Shown: positions 32,361-44,113 of the stretch, piece by piece
Numbering within the stretch: the stretch's first letter is position 1
How the letters are laid out: every line of letters begins with the position of its first letter
Origin: Henckelia pumila
Lineage: Eukaryota > Streptophyta > Magnoliopsida > Lamiales > Gesneriaceae
Length of the DNA: 64,000 nucleotides
Reading direction: 5' to 3'
Assembly: GCF_033568475.1 (NCBI RefSeq)
Contig: NC_133123.1
Span: forward strand, 5,518,001-5,582,000
Translations under genes and position numbers: made by a program
The notes under the pieces: generated by a model
The model's input: only the letters and a program-made list of their open reading frames with translations
The model's database searches: none
Told to the model about the DNA's origin: nothing

Positions 32361-32568
32361 ATGAATTTTTTTTGTATTTGTATGTAAATGGGCTACGGGA
32401 TAAGGTGAGTCTAATGAGGCCCAAATAAAAATGGGCTAAATGTTTTTAGTTTCATTTTGGGTTTAAATGAAGCTCCAGAGTGATTGTTCAGATAATCTAT
32501 AGTCCACCAGGATTCAAACGCATGTATTTATATCCCTACTATAATATTTAGTATTTGACATTCGTTTT

Positions 32569-32745
32569 GGGTTATGCTACATATACAATGAGATACATTG
32601 AGTTACACATTCCATTTAAATTATAAAACTACTTTAAATTAATTTTTCAAAAAAAAATTTCAAATAAAATGCAGAATAATTTTTTGAAATTTCGAAACGA
32701 ATGTGTCACACTCAACGTTACTCTTGTTGTATATATAACATTTTA
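32569..32745. mobile_element. MULE-type MITE, diverged copy 3
   Basis: GGGTTATGCTACATATACA...TTGTATATATAACAT inverted ends; related to 13341-13522 and 36931-37113; no clear target duplication. Confidence 0.6.
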
Positions 32746-32864
32746 TTTTTATTTTATTCCCAAGCTCCACCTAACTTGAGATACAATATATAGCAGACAA
32801 ATCGGAACCAATCCCATCTGTATTTTCGACAGTATCCTTTGCAAACTCTTTGTATATATATATA

Positions 32865-33100
32865 GAGTTTTTTTCAAGTGTCCACCTATCATGTCCATCA
32901 TCATGCCCACCAGAAGCCGTCCAAATGCACAAGGAAACAACATGATTGTCCTCGAATTCGAAGGATAAATATGGATTTGGGGCGCATCGAGATGGGCTAA
33001 GAGCGAAAAGGAGATACACTATTCTATTGGATGTGATAAATTATAGGTCCAATAGAATAGTGTCACATCATTGGTGAGAATGATAGATGAGCAGCTGAAA
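32865..33100. mobile_element. Palindromic MITE bounded by (TA)n (type 2, copy 2) with filler insert
   Basis: Same arms as 13145-13303 (TTTTTTCAAGTGTCCACCTATC...; ...CACATCATTGGTGAGAATGATAG), flanked by (TA)n on both sides (32852-32864; 33101-33126). About 105 bp of unrelated sequence (about 32913-33018) replaces the inner end of the left arm. Confidence 0.75.
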
Positions 33101-33129
33101 TATATATATATATATATATATATATAAAG

Positions 33130-33811
33130 AATGAAGTCATTTTTTTCATCAAACTTCTCCACTTCAAATCTTGATGAAGACATCAATTAGGAATGTCCCT
33201 GGCCAGTAGACATTCTTTTACGGATTTTTCACCCAAGAATAAAACGAAGAGAAGATTTGGAAACCTTGTTGCCGAGGAAAAAAACTTTAAGCGCACACAC
33301 GATTGCAATATACCAGCCAAGAACCAAAAACAACAACAGCAATATGACTACGCAAATCAGCAAGAACACAAACAAATGAGAGACACAAGATTTACTTGGT
33401 TCGGATCATAGATCCTACATCCAAGGTTCTGGGTTATCACTCATATGAATTCACTAATAATCAAATCGATATCACGTTCAATACAATCCACTCTTCACGA
33501 TAATCACAAGCTATAAAACAGAAACTCGTGTTATGCGTAAACAAGAACTAGCAAGCACAATATCTTCCAATTTCCAGCTGCTATCAGATGTCTGAGATCA
33601 ACAATCCAGAAGATTTGCCTTTAGTGTTCTTTAGGGATTTGAACGAAAGAGAGAGAGCAATCCTTGATCGTATTCTGCACTTGTGTGTGTCTACAATTCT
33701 AACTCGATTCAGCTGCTTAATTAGGAACTAACACAACCGTCCTAACTAACTAATAGCTCCTGGCCGTTGGATCAAGCTACTTTTTTGTTGACCAATCTCA
33801 GCCACCAATTG
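33130..33811. other. Possible LTR-retrotransposon-derived segment
   Basis: Non-coding. The 'aagatttacttggttcggat' motif resembles the conserved stretch near the ends of copia/TRIM LTR leaders. No termini, PBS or target duplication could be found. A (TA)n tract follows (33812-33838). Confidence 0.3.
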
Positions 33812-33838
33812 TAACTTAATATATATATATATATATAT

Positions 33839-35372
33839 AAAGAAACATCAAACAAATGAGCAGCTGATTTAACTTCACCTTTATCAAAATAATTAAAATC
33901 CTCGTATTTAATTTTTGACGTACAAGCATGAAGCATGTTGATCATGATATGGCGTATTTGTCCATGTTAATGTATGATGTATCACGTATACAATAGCATA
34001 ATTTGACGAGTTGTCGAATTAAATAATAGTTTGTATTTTCTTTTGAAGAGAATAATAGTTTGTATTTATGTTAATTTAAATTTGAATTTGTGAAACGAAC
34101 TATATCTTAGGAAATGAAAAGGCCAAAAAGGTGCGTATATATACGGTATATATGGCATTTAATCTAGATTAAAAATATAAAGGGTCGTGTGTGTGTGTGT
34201 GTGTTTTATTATATTGAGTCGGGACAAGGTAATGGTTATGCATGTGACAGTGTGGAGAAGTGGAGAGACAAGTACGTACTAGCAAGAATAATTAATAATG
34301 TTAATATAAAAAAAAAATTGTAGTTTGTCTGATTAAAAAGTCCAAACAACGATTAAAATTAAAATGATACAGTGCAAAATGTGGAAATATTCGATCCTGT
34401 CAACATCTCCATCAAATCATTGGGCATTTAATTAATGTTCATGTGTTGACATACTTGCATGCTACAAAATCGTTTCAAATTAAATGACGACTTTTCATGA
34501 GATGGCAACACTTTTATTTTAAATTCAGTGAAGATCCCGAAAGTTGGATATAAAAAATCAACTCAAGTTTGCAAGCTACAATTCTTGTTCATAGTTTTGC
34601 ACATGATCAACAATATTTTTTTATCTGATTTTCGATATCAATTATATATATTTACAAGCCACCCTTCACATAGTAACTTAAGGATGTATTTAATGATTAA
34701 TATTTAATAATAAATGTGAGATCTACTTAAAAAAATCAATGAACCAATGATAAATATCACAAATAAAATGACTAAACTTCCACGAAGGGTAATCATAAGG
34801 AAAGATGCATCTTAAAAACAAGTTTAGTGACATATAAGAAAATTAGAATTACACCGAATTCTTACGCATTAACTGGATTTGTGTGGCATCGTTTGACGAA
34901 TATTAATCTCTCCATTACTTTCATATATCTGACAATTTTAATGAAACCAGAAAATTTACTACAAATTAGCGACATAGTTATGGCCCGTGTCCACCACGTG
35001 GCTGGCAGCATCCTCTTAGTTTCCACGTGGGTCCCATGCATATCGAGTCGAATAGTCGAGCCACAATTTTACAGTTCATAATATTATTATTTGATTAATT
35101 CGATTCACCCTCCACGGACTGGATGGATTATTACCTTTGGTCAATGTTTATTAATAATTAATTTTAGCTAAAATCATTATTAAATTATTGAAAACCGACC
35201 AATGGAGATTACCGCAGCTCAAATATGATTATACGTGTTTTTTTTAAAAAACATTTCTCCCGATAATTGATAGTTTTGTGACTTCAAATTAAACCAATTT
35301 ATACCGTACAAAATATTGAAAAATAGGGAGGATATAGTCACATTTTTTGTCTCAAATATATAGACATACAAT
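33839..35372. other. Intergenic
   Basis: No gene. A (GT)n microsatellite at 34189-34205. AT-rich. Confidence 0.5.
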
Positions 35373-35380
35373 ATATTTAG

Positions 35381-35968
35381 CAGTGTTTTAAAAAGCGCGA
35401 AAAAGCGCCGATTAAGCACGATTAAGCGTGAAGCGTGAGAAAAAAGCTTCGTTTTGAACAAAAGCGTGAAAAAAGCGGTCAACCAAGAGGTTGACCATAT
35501 TAAGTGCAAAAAAGCGTTTAAAAGCTCGAAAAAACGATAAAATATAATTTTTTTAAAAATAATATTCAATTAAATTTAATTTAATATTTTTAAATTTTGA
35601 ATTTTATTTGAAATGATAAATATTTAATAATATATATATATTTAAAAAAACATTTAAATACATCAAAATTAAATTTGTTTCGTATATTTTCAGTTTCTTT
35701 GCGACTAAGAGATGAAATATGATCTAAGTCAAACATTTACCATAGATAATTTGTTATTTTGATACTTACATTTTTTTAAAATTTTAAATTTGTGTATTTA
35801 TTCTTAAAATATTTAAGTTTATATGTTATTTATTCTATTAATTAATTTAATATAATTAAAATTATAAAAAAATAAAAAACAATTTTTCACGCTTAAACTT
35901 GTTCTAAACTCGCTTACGCTTCTAAAACTTAAAGTTTGACCATGACGCTTCGTCACACTTCACGCTTG
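35381..35968. mobile_element. hAT-like MITE rich in AAGCG words, 8-bp target duplication ATATTTAG
   Basis: Starts CAGTGTTTTAAAAAGCGCGA and ends ACTTCACGCTTG. Perfect 8-bp flanks ATATTTAG at 35373-35380 and 35969-35976. Arms contain many AAGCG / CGCTT words that pair loosely around an AT-rich core. Confidence 0.85.
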
Positions 35969-35976
35969 ATATTTAG

Positions 35977-36921
35977 TAGTATTTTTTGCACTTTTTATTA
36001 ATATATATCTCTATTAACTGGATCTTGCAAATTAAATAATTATTTTTTGAATGCATTAAATAGTAGAAATAAAATAAGAGGTGTGCATATAATTTATTTT
36101 CTCAATGATTTTTTCTAATATGTGTGGAAAAAAAATAAGAATATATAATGGAGGTAATAGTTGTATTATTTCACTGGAAAATTAATTAATGACATTTAAT
36201 TTTAGAATTCAGAGACGGCATTAATTATTTTAGCCTAGCTAGCGCTGGAGACTTGCATATGATTCAGTCCATAGGTCTGATCAGCTATTCATCCACCTCC
36301 ACTTCGTCACATTTAAGCCACCTACTAGTTTAATACCTTTGATCAATTATTCACATTTCAAATTTTGTGATTTATTTACACTTTCATGCTTCTAAATTGG
36401 CATAAAAAAAATATTATCAGTGGTATGTTATTCTCGCAAAAACAAGAATGTTTCGGTTCGATACTTTCCTACCCATTCAAAAACGAAAAAAAGAAAAGAG
36501 CTAATGTAATTTTTTTCATTATAATTGAGCAGAAAGCATTGAGAAAAAGGATAACTTGAATGTATTTATTATTCTTCTTTTAGAGGTGCATGAATGATCA
36601 CGAGTTACAGCTCCGGAGAAACAAAATGATATGGGAAAAGTGGATATTGTTGGATGGAATACATTTTTAAATTAAGAATCGAGGTTATTTATGTATATAT
36701 AATTATATAGGGAGAGATTTTTTTCTGGAAACCAAATATGGAGAGATTTCAAATAATAATAATAATAATTGATATTTTTTTTAAAAAAAAATAGGGAGAA
36801 CCAAGTACCTAATTAATTTAAAGACCTTGCTCTTGCCTATTACGAAGAAAGTGACGCGGTTTAATGACTTTTTGGAGATTGAACAAAATTTTTTTGAAAG
36901 AGACCAATTTTATCTATTTAT
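35977..36921. other. Intergenic
   Basis: AT-rich; an (AAT)n run near 36756-36771. No gene. Confidence 0.5.
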
Positions 36922-36930
36922 TTTATTTAA

Positions 36931-37113
36931 GGGTAATGTTACATGTACACGGAGTCTTACACATTGGGTTACACATGACATTTAAAATTACATGATTATC
37001 CCTCCACTTAATTTGAAAAAAAATCTTTCAAAAATGCATATAAGATAATCATATAATTTTAAGTGTCATGTGTAACCCAACGTGTAAGACTCTGTGTACA
37101 TATAGCATTACCA
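36931..37113. mobile_element. MULE-type MITE, copy 2, perfect 9-bp target duplication
   Basis: GGGTAATGTTACATGTACAC...TGTACATATAGCATTACC ends, 183 bp. TTTATTTAA at 36922-36930 and 37114-37122. Arms pair over about 60 bp. Confidence 0.85.
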
Positions 37114-37122
37114 TTTATTTAA

Positions 37123-38174
37123 ATGTATTCAAATTTATGATCTCGGAGCAGATGATAATCATGAAATTTTTTTATTAATAAACTTAAATTCAAAAAAATT
37201 TATTCAGTGATAATTCTAATAGATTCTGGACCACTTGTTCAACTTTATTTACATTTATTACTATTTATGAATGTATTTCAAATTAAATAAGTTTTGTTAC
37301 TACCGTTTTTCTTCTAAAATTCCAAAATCATTAATTAGATGATTCAACAACAGTATTGTAATTTAACGTATTATCCCTTAACAACCAAATAAAAGAGACA
37401 GAAAACTATGTGGTAAAGCCCGAAATTAATAATTAGGACGGACATATACACTACAATACTATTCATTAAATTTGAGACATATATAGACTATAGAATATAC
37501 TAATAGTAACTAATGCATGTGCCGATCACTAATATATATATAAAATAAAATTACAATATTGTATTGTAACATTACCATTTTCCACTTTTATTCATGTGAT
37601 TTCTTAAGTTGTGGTTTGAGTTATCCTCACTTTTAGCTTTTTGTCACAAATTTATCGACTACATGAAACTCGAAACGTGGTGGAAATAATATTATTGATA
37701 TATCTTATGTTTATAACTAAATCTGCAGTATGACGAGAATACTAAAAATGAGAATAAAACATCAATTTAATTTAGAGCGCTAAAACTACAACTTGAAAAC
37801 TTACAAAACTAAAATGAAAAGTGGTTGAATTACATAACCAAAATATTATAATTATTTCATATATATAATTGTTGATGGGATATGGAAACAAAAGAAAAGA
37901 AATAAAAAAAATCAAGAAGCAGCTTGCCCTGTCTAAAGAATCAAACGAGTATCCCAACATCATTCAATTCTCCGAATCTTCATCCATCACTGTTTGTTTA
38001 TTAACTAATAATTTGTTTTGTTATTACTGTGGTCTGCCTCACTGAACCTACCTATATATACATATAACCTATTCTATGCTTCCAATCCCTTCACACATAA
38101 TTGTCAACCAAACACGTTACTAAAATTAATTACATTGTCCCCCAGCATCCCCCCTCTTCCTCATCTCTCCTCCA
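37123..38174. other. Upstream region of the WAG-like gene
   Basis: AT-rich, no ORF of note. TATA-like runs at about 38050 and 38175. Confidence 0.5.
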
Positions 38175-38182
38175 TATATATA
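38175..38182 (+). promoter_or_regulatory. TATA-like box of the WAG-like kinase
   Basis: TATATATA followed by CACTCACAC, 49 bp before the chosen ATG (38231); a second candidate at about 38051-38060 would give a leader of roughly 150 nt. Confidence 0.4.
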
Positions 38183-38230
38183 CACTCACACACACAAGTT
38201 GCTTGTAGAAATACCTACAAAACAAGAATC

Positions 38231-39658
38231 ATGAAGCTTGAAGAATCTTCTTACTACTCCAATTTAGCATACTCAGACCTAGACCTCAGCTTCACCTCCG
38301 TCTCCTCCGCCGCCACCACCACCACCGGTAGCGGCCGAAGCAGCTTAGCTTTGAGCTGCAACGAGTACTCCCGCTTATCTACAACTTCCAGTACCACCAC
38401 TCCCTCCACCGCCGTCAAGAACGATAACCACCGCCCCCACCGCCGCCACGAAAATCCCAACTGGGCCGCCATCAAGGCTGCGACCACGTTGTCTTACGAT
38501 GGTTCCCTCCACCTCCGCCACCTCAAGTTGCTGCGCCTCGTCGGTGCTGGGAACCTTGGCCGCGTCTTCCTCTGCCGCCTGCGCGACAATGATCACGCTA
38601 ACTTCGCTCTCAAGGTCGTCGATCGGAATTCTTTGAATCCCAAGAAGCTTTCGCACGTGCAGACCGAAGCGCGAATCCTCTCCACTCTCGACCACCCTTT
38701 TCTCCCTACGTTATATGCCCACTTGGAGGTTTCGCATTACACTTGCCTGCTCATGGATTTCTGCTCCAATGGAGATCTGCATGCGTTGCTTCGTAAGCAG
38801 CCCACGAACCGGTTATCGGTTCAGGCCGTCCGGTTCTTCGCAGCTGAAGTTCTCTTGGCTCTAGAGTATTTACATTCACAGGGGATCGTGTACCGTGATC
38901 TTAAACCGGAGAACATATTGATCCGTGAAGATGGTCACATCATGTTATCTGATTTTGATTTGTGTTTCCAGTCTGAGGTTTCTATGAAACTGGAAAACAG
39001 GACACGGATTATAAAAAAGTCCGGGTCCGCTACATATTCTTGTCTCAATATGGATCGGCCACGTGTGGAACGGGTTACGGAATTCGTGGCGGAGCCAACG
39101 GCGGCGTTTTCGAGATCGTGTGTCGGTACTCACGAGTACTTGGCGCCGGAGCTGGTCGCCGGAAACGGTCACGGGAACGGAGTGGACTGGTGGGCGTTCG
39201 GGGTACTGATTTACGAACTACTGTACGGCGTGACGCCGTTCAAGGGGAGGAGCAAGGAGTCAACGCTGCGCAATATAGCATCGACCAGAGGGGTGAGAAT
39301 CCGGGCGGCGGAAGGAGAGGCGGAGGAGTCCGGCACGGCGGAGGCTAGAGACTTGATCGAGAAACTGTTGGTGAAGGACCCCAGAAGGAGGCTGGGTTGC
39401 GCCAAGGGTGCGACGGATATCAAACGCCACCCGTTTTTCGACGGGATTAAATGGCCGCTGATACGGAACTACAGGCCGCCGGAGGTTCGTGGGCTCGCCG
39501 TTAAACGGAGTAAAAGCAGGGAGCACGTGACCGGAGTTCCGTCACCCAGATGGCGGCGATGCTTTTGGAAGAGGCTCGCTTGTTTGATGAGGAGTAAAGC
39601 GTCTAAACATAGCTTAAATTCTAATTACAACTATTATAAAATTAGGAAATGTAATTAA
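38231..39658 (+). CDS. WAG1/WAG2-like AGCVIII protein kinase
   Basis: Intronless, 475 residues, the expected length for the WAG/PINOID group. These plasma-membrane or nuclear Ser/Thr kinases phosphorylate PIN auxin carriers and affect root waving and polar auxin transport. Seen: a Ser/Thr-rich N-terminus with DLDLSFTS; RAATTL-like KAATTLSYDG before the kinase; Gly loop GAGNLGRV (105-112); Lys128; YRDLKPEN with Asp223; DFD (241-243) in place of DFG, the hallmark of AGCVIII kinases; a basic insertion after it; CVGTHEYLAPE; and KWPLIRNYRPPE near the end. No C-terminal FxxF motif, as in WAGs. The ATG at 38231 is chosen because family proteins start shortly before DLDLSFT; the frame is open 71 codons further up (38018), but that part overlaps TATA-like sequence and is low-complexity. 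Confidence 0.94.
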   Translation: MKLEESSYYSNLAYSDLDLSFTSVSSAATTTTGSGRSSLALSCNEYSRLSTTSSTTTPSTAVKNDNHRPHRRHENPNWAAIKAATTLSYDGSLHLRHLKLLRLVGAGNLGRVFLCRLRDNDHANFALKVVDRNSLNPKKLSHVQTEARILSTLDHPFLPTLYAHLEVSHYTCLLMDFCSNGDLHALLRKQPTNRLSVQAVRFFAAEVLLALEYLHSQGIVYRDLKPENILIREDGHIMLSDFDLCFQSEVSMKLENRTRIIKKSGSATYSCLNMDRPRVERVTEFVAEPTAAFSRSCVGTHEYLAPELVAGNGHGNGVDWWAFGVLIYELLYGVTPFKGRSKESTLRNIASTRGVRIRAAEGEAEESGTAEARDLIEKLLVKDPRRRLGCAKGATDIKRHPFFDGIKWPLIRNYRPPEVRGLAVKRSKSREHVTGVPSPRWRRCFWKRLACLMRSKASKHSLNSNYNYYKIRKCN

Positions 39659-40489
39659 GGTTTTGGATTTTGTAAAATATGATATTTATTTTTATTCTGT
39701 AAACCATTTATGAGGCAAACGATTAGGCAATTTGTTTGGGAAAGTTCTATGCTATTCTAAAGGGCATTGCCTTGAGTAGCGTGACAGAATATGATTGGTT
39801 AAAATTAGTGGGCTCAATGTGATTTTAACCAATTACAAGTTGTCACGCCAGCCCAAAAACATTTCCCTCGGGGTGACATTTGATACTGTTTTCAGACGTT
39901 TGTAATTCCATCCACGCTCAAATAATGATAGTAAATTATGATAAATAAATTAAATAATAACGAGAGTAAATTTGTCTATATATATGTTTGATTTTATTTT
40001 TCTTCAAAATTATTTTCGTTTCGATAAATAACAATTTTTATAATCTTATATATTTTATTTTTTTACACAACCTAGTTTTCCATCTCTCAAAATATATTTA
40101 TTATTCTTTATTATGTTCGACAATATTAAAAATTAAATTATTTAGTAAAATAGTATATCAATTCTGGTTGGTTCCAGGGGCAAAAATGAAACACTCGATT
40201 CTCTAGTAAAAAATAATTTTAAAAAAAAATCTTGGGTTAAGTAAAATTCTATTCCATTTTACTACTAATGTAAATTTCATATTTTGAAAAAAAATTAAAA
40301 TTTTATCCTCGAAATTCATTTTCTGCAAAACTCATAGATCGTATCGTAACATCATTCTTTAATATTGGACACATGGTATCGTGTGGTGTAACATGGGAGT
40401 TCATTTTAAGGAACTTATGGAAGGATTTGACTTTTAATTAACCAACAATAAAACTAGGATTAAGGAGAATATATATATATATACACAGT
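39659..40489. other. Region downstream of the kinase gene
   Basis: AT-rich, with one short foldback (39778-39849). No gene. Confidence 0.5.
39778..39849. repeat. Small foldback
   Basis: GCGTGACAGAATATGATTGG...TTAAAAT pairs with ATTTTAACCAATTACAAGTT...GTCACGC over 72 bp. Could be a tiny MITE; could also shape the 3' end of the kinase transcript if that extends about 190 nt past the stop. Confidence 0.6.
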
Positions 40490-40611
40490 TTTGCTATGGT
40501 GAGCAACCACCGTAAGCACTTCTGTGAGCACCGCTGATGTGACATATTATGCATCCAATAGGTAAATGCCACGTGATGTGTTTAATTAAGCTTATTAAAA
40601 ACATCTTATAA

Positions 40612-41141
40612 GGTATTTGGTCTTATTTTAAAAATAAGTTGTTAAAGTGTTTGGATGAACTTATTTTAAACAACTTAAAGATGTTGATGTATTTGATATT
40701 ATAAGATCTTTTTATTTTCGAAATTACCAAAAAACGTAAAATACTATGAAAGTAATTTAAATAGTAATATATATAAAAAAATATATGTTTTAAATTTATC
40801 ATAAATGTTAAACATATATTAAAAAATAAAAATAATTTTAATTTTAATTTAGAATTTTTTTTTATAAATTATGTACAAAAAATGGACAGATGACGTGATG
40901 AGAATTTAATAAAAAATATAGAAATAATATGAAAAAGTAAAATATCAAAATAAGATTTTTTTTTAAAAAAAATAGGGGTGATCTTACTTTTTTAAAAACA
41001 ACTTATAAGCTTTCAAACATCTTATTTTGACAGCTTATAAACTCTTTGACAAAAAATTTGTCAAACAAATTTAGAGAGTTTATAAGCTCTGAAACAACTT
41101 ATAAGCTGTTTTCAAGAGCTTATAATCTCTCCCAAACACCC
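40612..41141. mobile_element. Nested MITE with GGTATTTGG...CCAAACACCC ends
   Basis: Inverted ends, and internal 'aacttataagct' words resembling a widespread hAT-like plant MITE. Flanks TCTTATAA and TCTTAGTG share only the first five bases, so a target duplication is uncertain. Confidence 0.55.
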
Positions 41142-41182
41142 TCTTAGTGAGATTAATTATAAATAGATAAATAATACTAATG

Positions 41183-41592
41183 CAGTGTTTGGTGCAATTG
41201 ATAGGATATTGAATGATTATTAAATGAATGATGAAAAACATCATAAATAAAGATTGATAATTTGTGTTGAAAATAGTATTGTGTTTGGTTTGATTTTTAG
41301 GAATAATATTAAATAATGGTTAAAATTTTTTTTGCCAAAAATATCATTTATATTTTATTGGATGAGTGATTTTTAGTTTGGAGAAAAATGGTAATTATGA
41401 AATTTATGTGTAAGAAAAAACAAGGATAAATAATACTAGGGTGGGGGAGGGTTTAGTTACCCTACTATAACACAACTTTATAAAATTCTAGGTTAGAATT
41501 TAGATTAGCTTGTTTTAATTAAAATCCTATCAAACAATGGATTAAATAAAAAATCACACACAAACCTGCCCAATCCTTTGTACCAAACACTG
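41183..41592. mobile_element. Nested MITE with CAGTGTTTGGT...ACCAAACACTG ends
   Basis: Perfect 11-bp terminal inverted repeats, 410 bp, non-coding; flanks do not match. Confidence 0.7.
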
Positions 41593-42330
41593 CCTTAAAG
41601 ACTATTAAACTAATTTTATTGGATGTTGAATAATAATAGATAAGAAATCACATGTTTATTTTTATGATTAAGTGACGAGTTACAATTTTGTCATTTACTT
41701 ATAATATATAATATTATTTTTAGTTTGTATTTTTAAAATTGAGATTGTGATTTTTACTAAAGAATGTACATTATTATTAATCCACGTGTAAATTATTTTA
41801 ATTGACCAAAATTATTGAGTATAAATATTATTTATTTTTTAAAACAAAAATTAATAAATTGAATTTTTTCATGAATAAAGATAAAATCCAATGAAATGTA
41901 TTAATCATATATTAAATTATTATAATTTTTATTCATCTTTTATAATTTTTAAATGAATTTTTCATATATTAAAATCAAATGAAGTATATTAAATATATCT
42001 TCAAGTGTTTGAAATTTATAATCATGTTTTTTATAAGTTTTTTAAATTGGATTTTCATATATTATTTTTTGGGGAAGCAAATGATATTAATGTAATTTTT
42101 TTCAATTGAAAACATAATTAATTAAAAATAATTATTTATCACACCATTTATTTGTGATAAATCATCACAGTTTAAATTTTAAATTAGGTAAATAAATATG
42201 AGCTTTATGAGTTAATATATGTCCTCAAAAAACAACTAAATCATCACAAGACGGCCACATCAGTCGGTGCTAACATAGGTGCGAGGTGCCCACGATGAAT
42301 ATCCAAGAGATCAAACCATATATATATATA

Positions 42331-42480
42331 AATTTTCAGTTGTCCAACCAATGTTGTCCAACTTGTCCCCCAAAACTAAAATTCGGTACCGTATTTTAGT
42401 GATACGAAAAATAAAAAAAAACAACTAAAATCCGAGATCGAGGACTTGGTGAAAAGGAATGGTTGGACAGCTGAAAATTA
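42331..42480. mobile_element. (TA)n-bounded MITE (type 4)
   Basis: AATTTTCAGTTGTCCAACCA at the left pairs with TGGTTGGACAGCTGAAAATT at the right; (TA)n on both sides (42319-42330; 42483-42512). Confidence 0.8.
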
Positions 42481-42512
42481 TTCATATATAATATATATAT
42501 ATATATATATAT

Positions 42513-42982
42513 AAATCAAAAGATTCCACAAGTTGGGGTAAAGAATTAATATTGGTAGTTATTCCTACCAGGAATCCAAGTATCCAATTGCATGATATGT
42601 TTGTGTGATTGTGTCCACTATGTATGCAAATATATATGAGCACCAAGAGACTGGATATTGGAATCTTGAATTTCTTTAAGTTTATTTATTTTAATTAGGG
42701 GACAATGAGCGATTATCTATTTTTTTAAAAACATGAGTAATGAGCGATTATCTGTAGTATATTGGTATTAATAAAAAAAAACAAAGAGAGACCAATAATA
42801 ACTATCTATCTTTTTGGTTAGATTTTTTTTTAATATTTCAACAATATTCTTAATTTTTTCTAAAAAAAATTGATTTATTTTTTTACAAAAATATTATTAT
42901 CTTACAACTTAATTACAAAAATTGATGAAGCAAAAAAAATCAGAAACAAAATAACGATTGTACAAACACACAACACATACTA
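42513..42982. other. Intergenic
   Basis: AT-rich, nothing assignable. Confidence 0.45.
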
Positions 42983-42990
42983 CGAATATC

Positions 42991-43512
42991 CATGGGCGGA
43001 CACATATAGGGTCGGGGGGCACAGGTCCCCCTCAATTTTTCATAAATTTTTTTATTATATATTTGTATTATTTATTTAATAAAATATAATATAATACATA
43101 TCAATTTTAATTTATATTTCTGTTATATATTAAAAAATAAAATTATTTAGGGACTTATCAAATAATATAATAAATTATTACTTATTGATGACACTATTTT
43201 AAATTTTTTGCTTGTCATTTATTGATATAAATTATGCATTCGTGATTTTTTTTTATGAATTGCATCGTTGAACATAGTTAGATTTTTATTTTTGTCTGAA
43301 TTGTATTTTTCTGATATCTCAATTTTTTTAATGTGTTTAGCTTGTATCTTTTTATTTAAAAAATTGTTAACACATATATTGACAAAATAAACTAAATTTA
43401 ATGTATAAAATACAAAAAACAAAGTGGTCACTTAAGTTACCACCCGACGGAGCAACACGTAGCTCCGCTCTTAATTGCGCCCCCTGAAAAAAAAATTGTG
43501 GGTCCGCCCCTG
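42991..43512. mobile_element. hAT-like MITE with 8-bp target duplication CGAATATC
   Basis: CATGGGCGGAC at the left and GTCCGCCCCTG at the right are inverted repeats with one mismatch. The 8-bp flanks CGAATATC (42983-42990; 43513-43520) are identical. GC-rich ends around an AT-rich core, 522 bp. Confidence 0.9.
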
Positions 43513-43520
43513 CGAATATC

Positions 43521-44113
43521 TAGCATGTATAATAATCTACCCACTTTAATCACGTGAGTATCGTTGCTCTCTCGTGGGAAAGATTATATATACATTTCCT
43601 TCCATCTTATTTTCTTTTTCGATTGCCCCAAATTTATAATTCAGCTTCTACATTTTGTAGTTTTTTTTTCATAAACTTTGATTTTCTGATAACAAATTAA
43701 TTTCATATATTTGGGAGGAACAAAATATAAAGCACATAATTTCGATGTATGTATGTACTCAGATGAATTATATTACTTGTCACAACCTAATGCCTTTGTG
43801 ATAATTTTATACTCGCAGTCAAGTATATATCAAGTCGAAGATATAACTTACATCAGATATTATCACTTTGATAAATATAAAGGGAGTGGCAGCTCAAATT
43901 TCAATCGCAATAAGAGCCACACATGCTATTTCTCTGGCTTACTTTTTACTATCAGGGGAGGCTGGCTCCCAGCTACATCGGTCCATCAAGAAAAACAGCA
44001 AGAAAACAAGCCAATTTCTCCATAAGACCTGAAAATTTGACGATGATCATTACAAGTATGTGTGGAAATTAGAGAGATGCCAGAAGAGTGTACTGATTAT
44101 ATATATATATACC
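43521..44113. other. 3' flank of the LRR receptor kinase
   Basis: An open stretch at 43711-44025 has no recognisable domain and is not called. Confidence 0.45.

Larger units (their letters stand above)
40490..42300. mobile_element. (TA)n-bounded MITE (type 3) split by two nested MITEs
   Basis: Outer arms: GTAAGCACTTCTGTGAGCAC...GCTGATGTG (40513-40542) pairs with CACATCAGTCGGTGCTAACATAGGTGC (42257-42283). (TA)n lies at 40469-40482 and 42319-42330. Between them lie two other foldback elements (40612-41141, 41183-41592), so the original element was probably much shorter. Confidence 0.65.

Noticed and set aside
33193-33411. Lys/Gln-rich open frame
   Set aside because: Falls in a putative retrotransposon-derived segment; no family resemblance.
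35219-35569. 116-codon minus-strand open frame with hydrophobic composition
   Set aside because: Overlaps the edge of the AAGCG-rich hAT MITE and its target duplication; composition is explained by AT-rich sequence.
38254-39526. Antisense and alternate-frame open stretches over the WAG-like kinase
   Set aside because: Shadows of a GC-rich coding region; the sense frame carries all kinase motifs.
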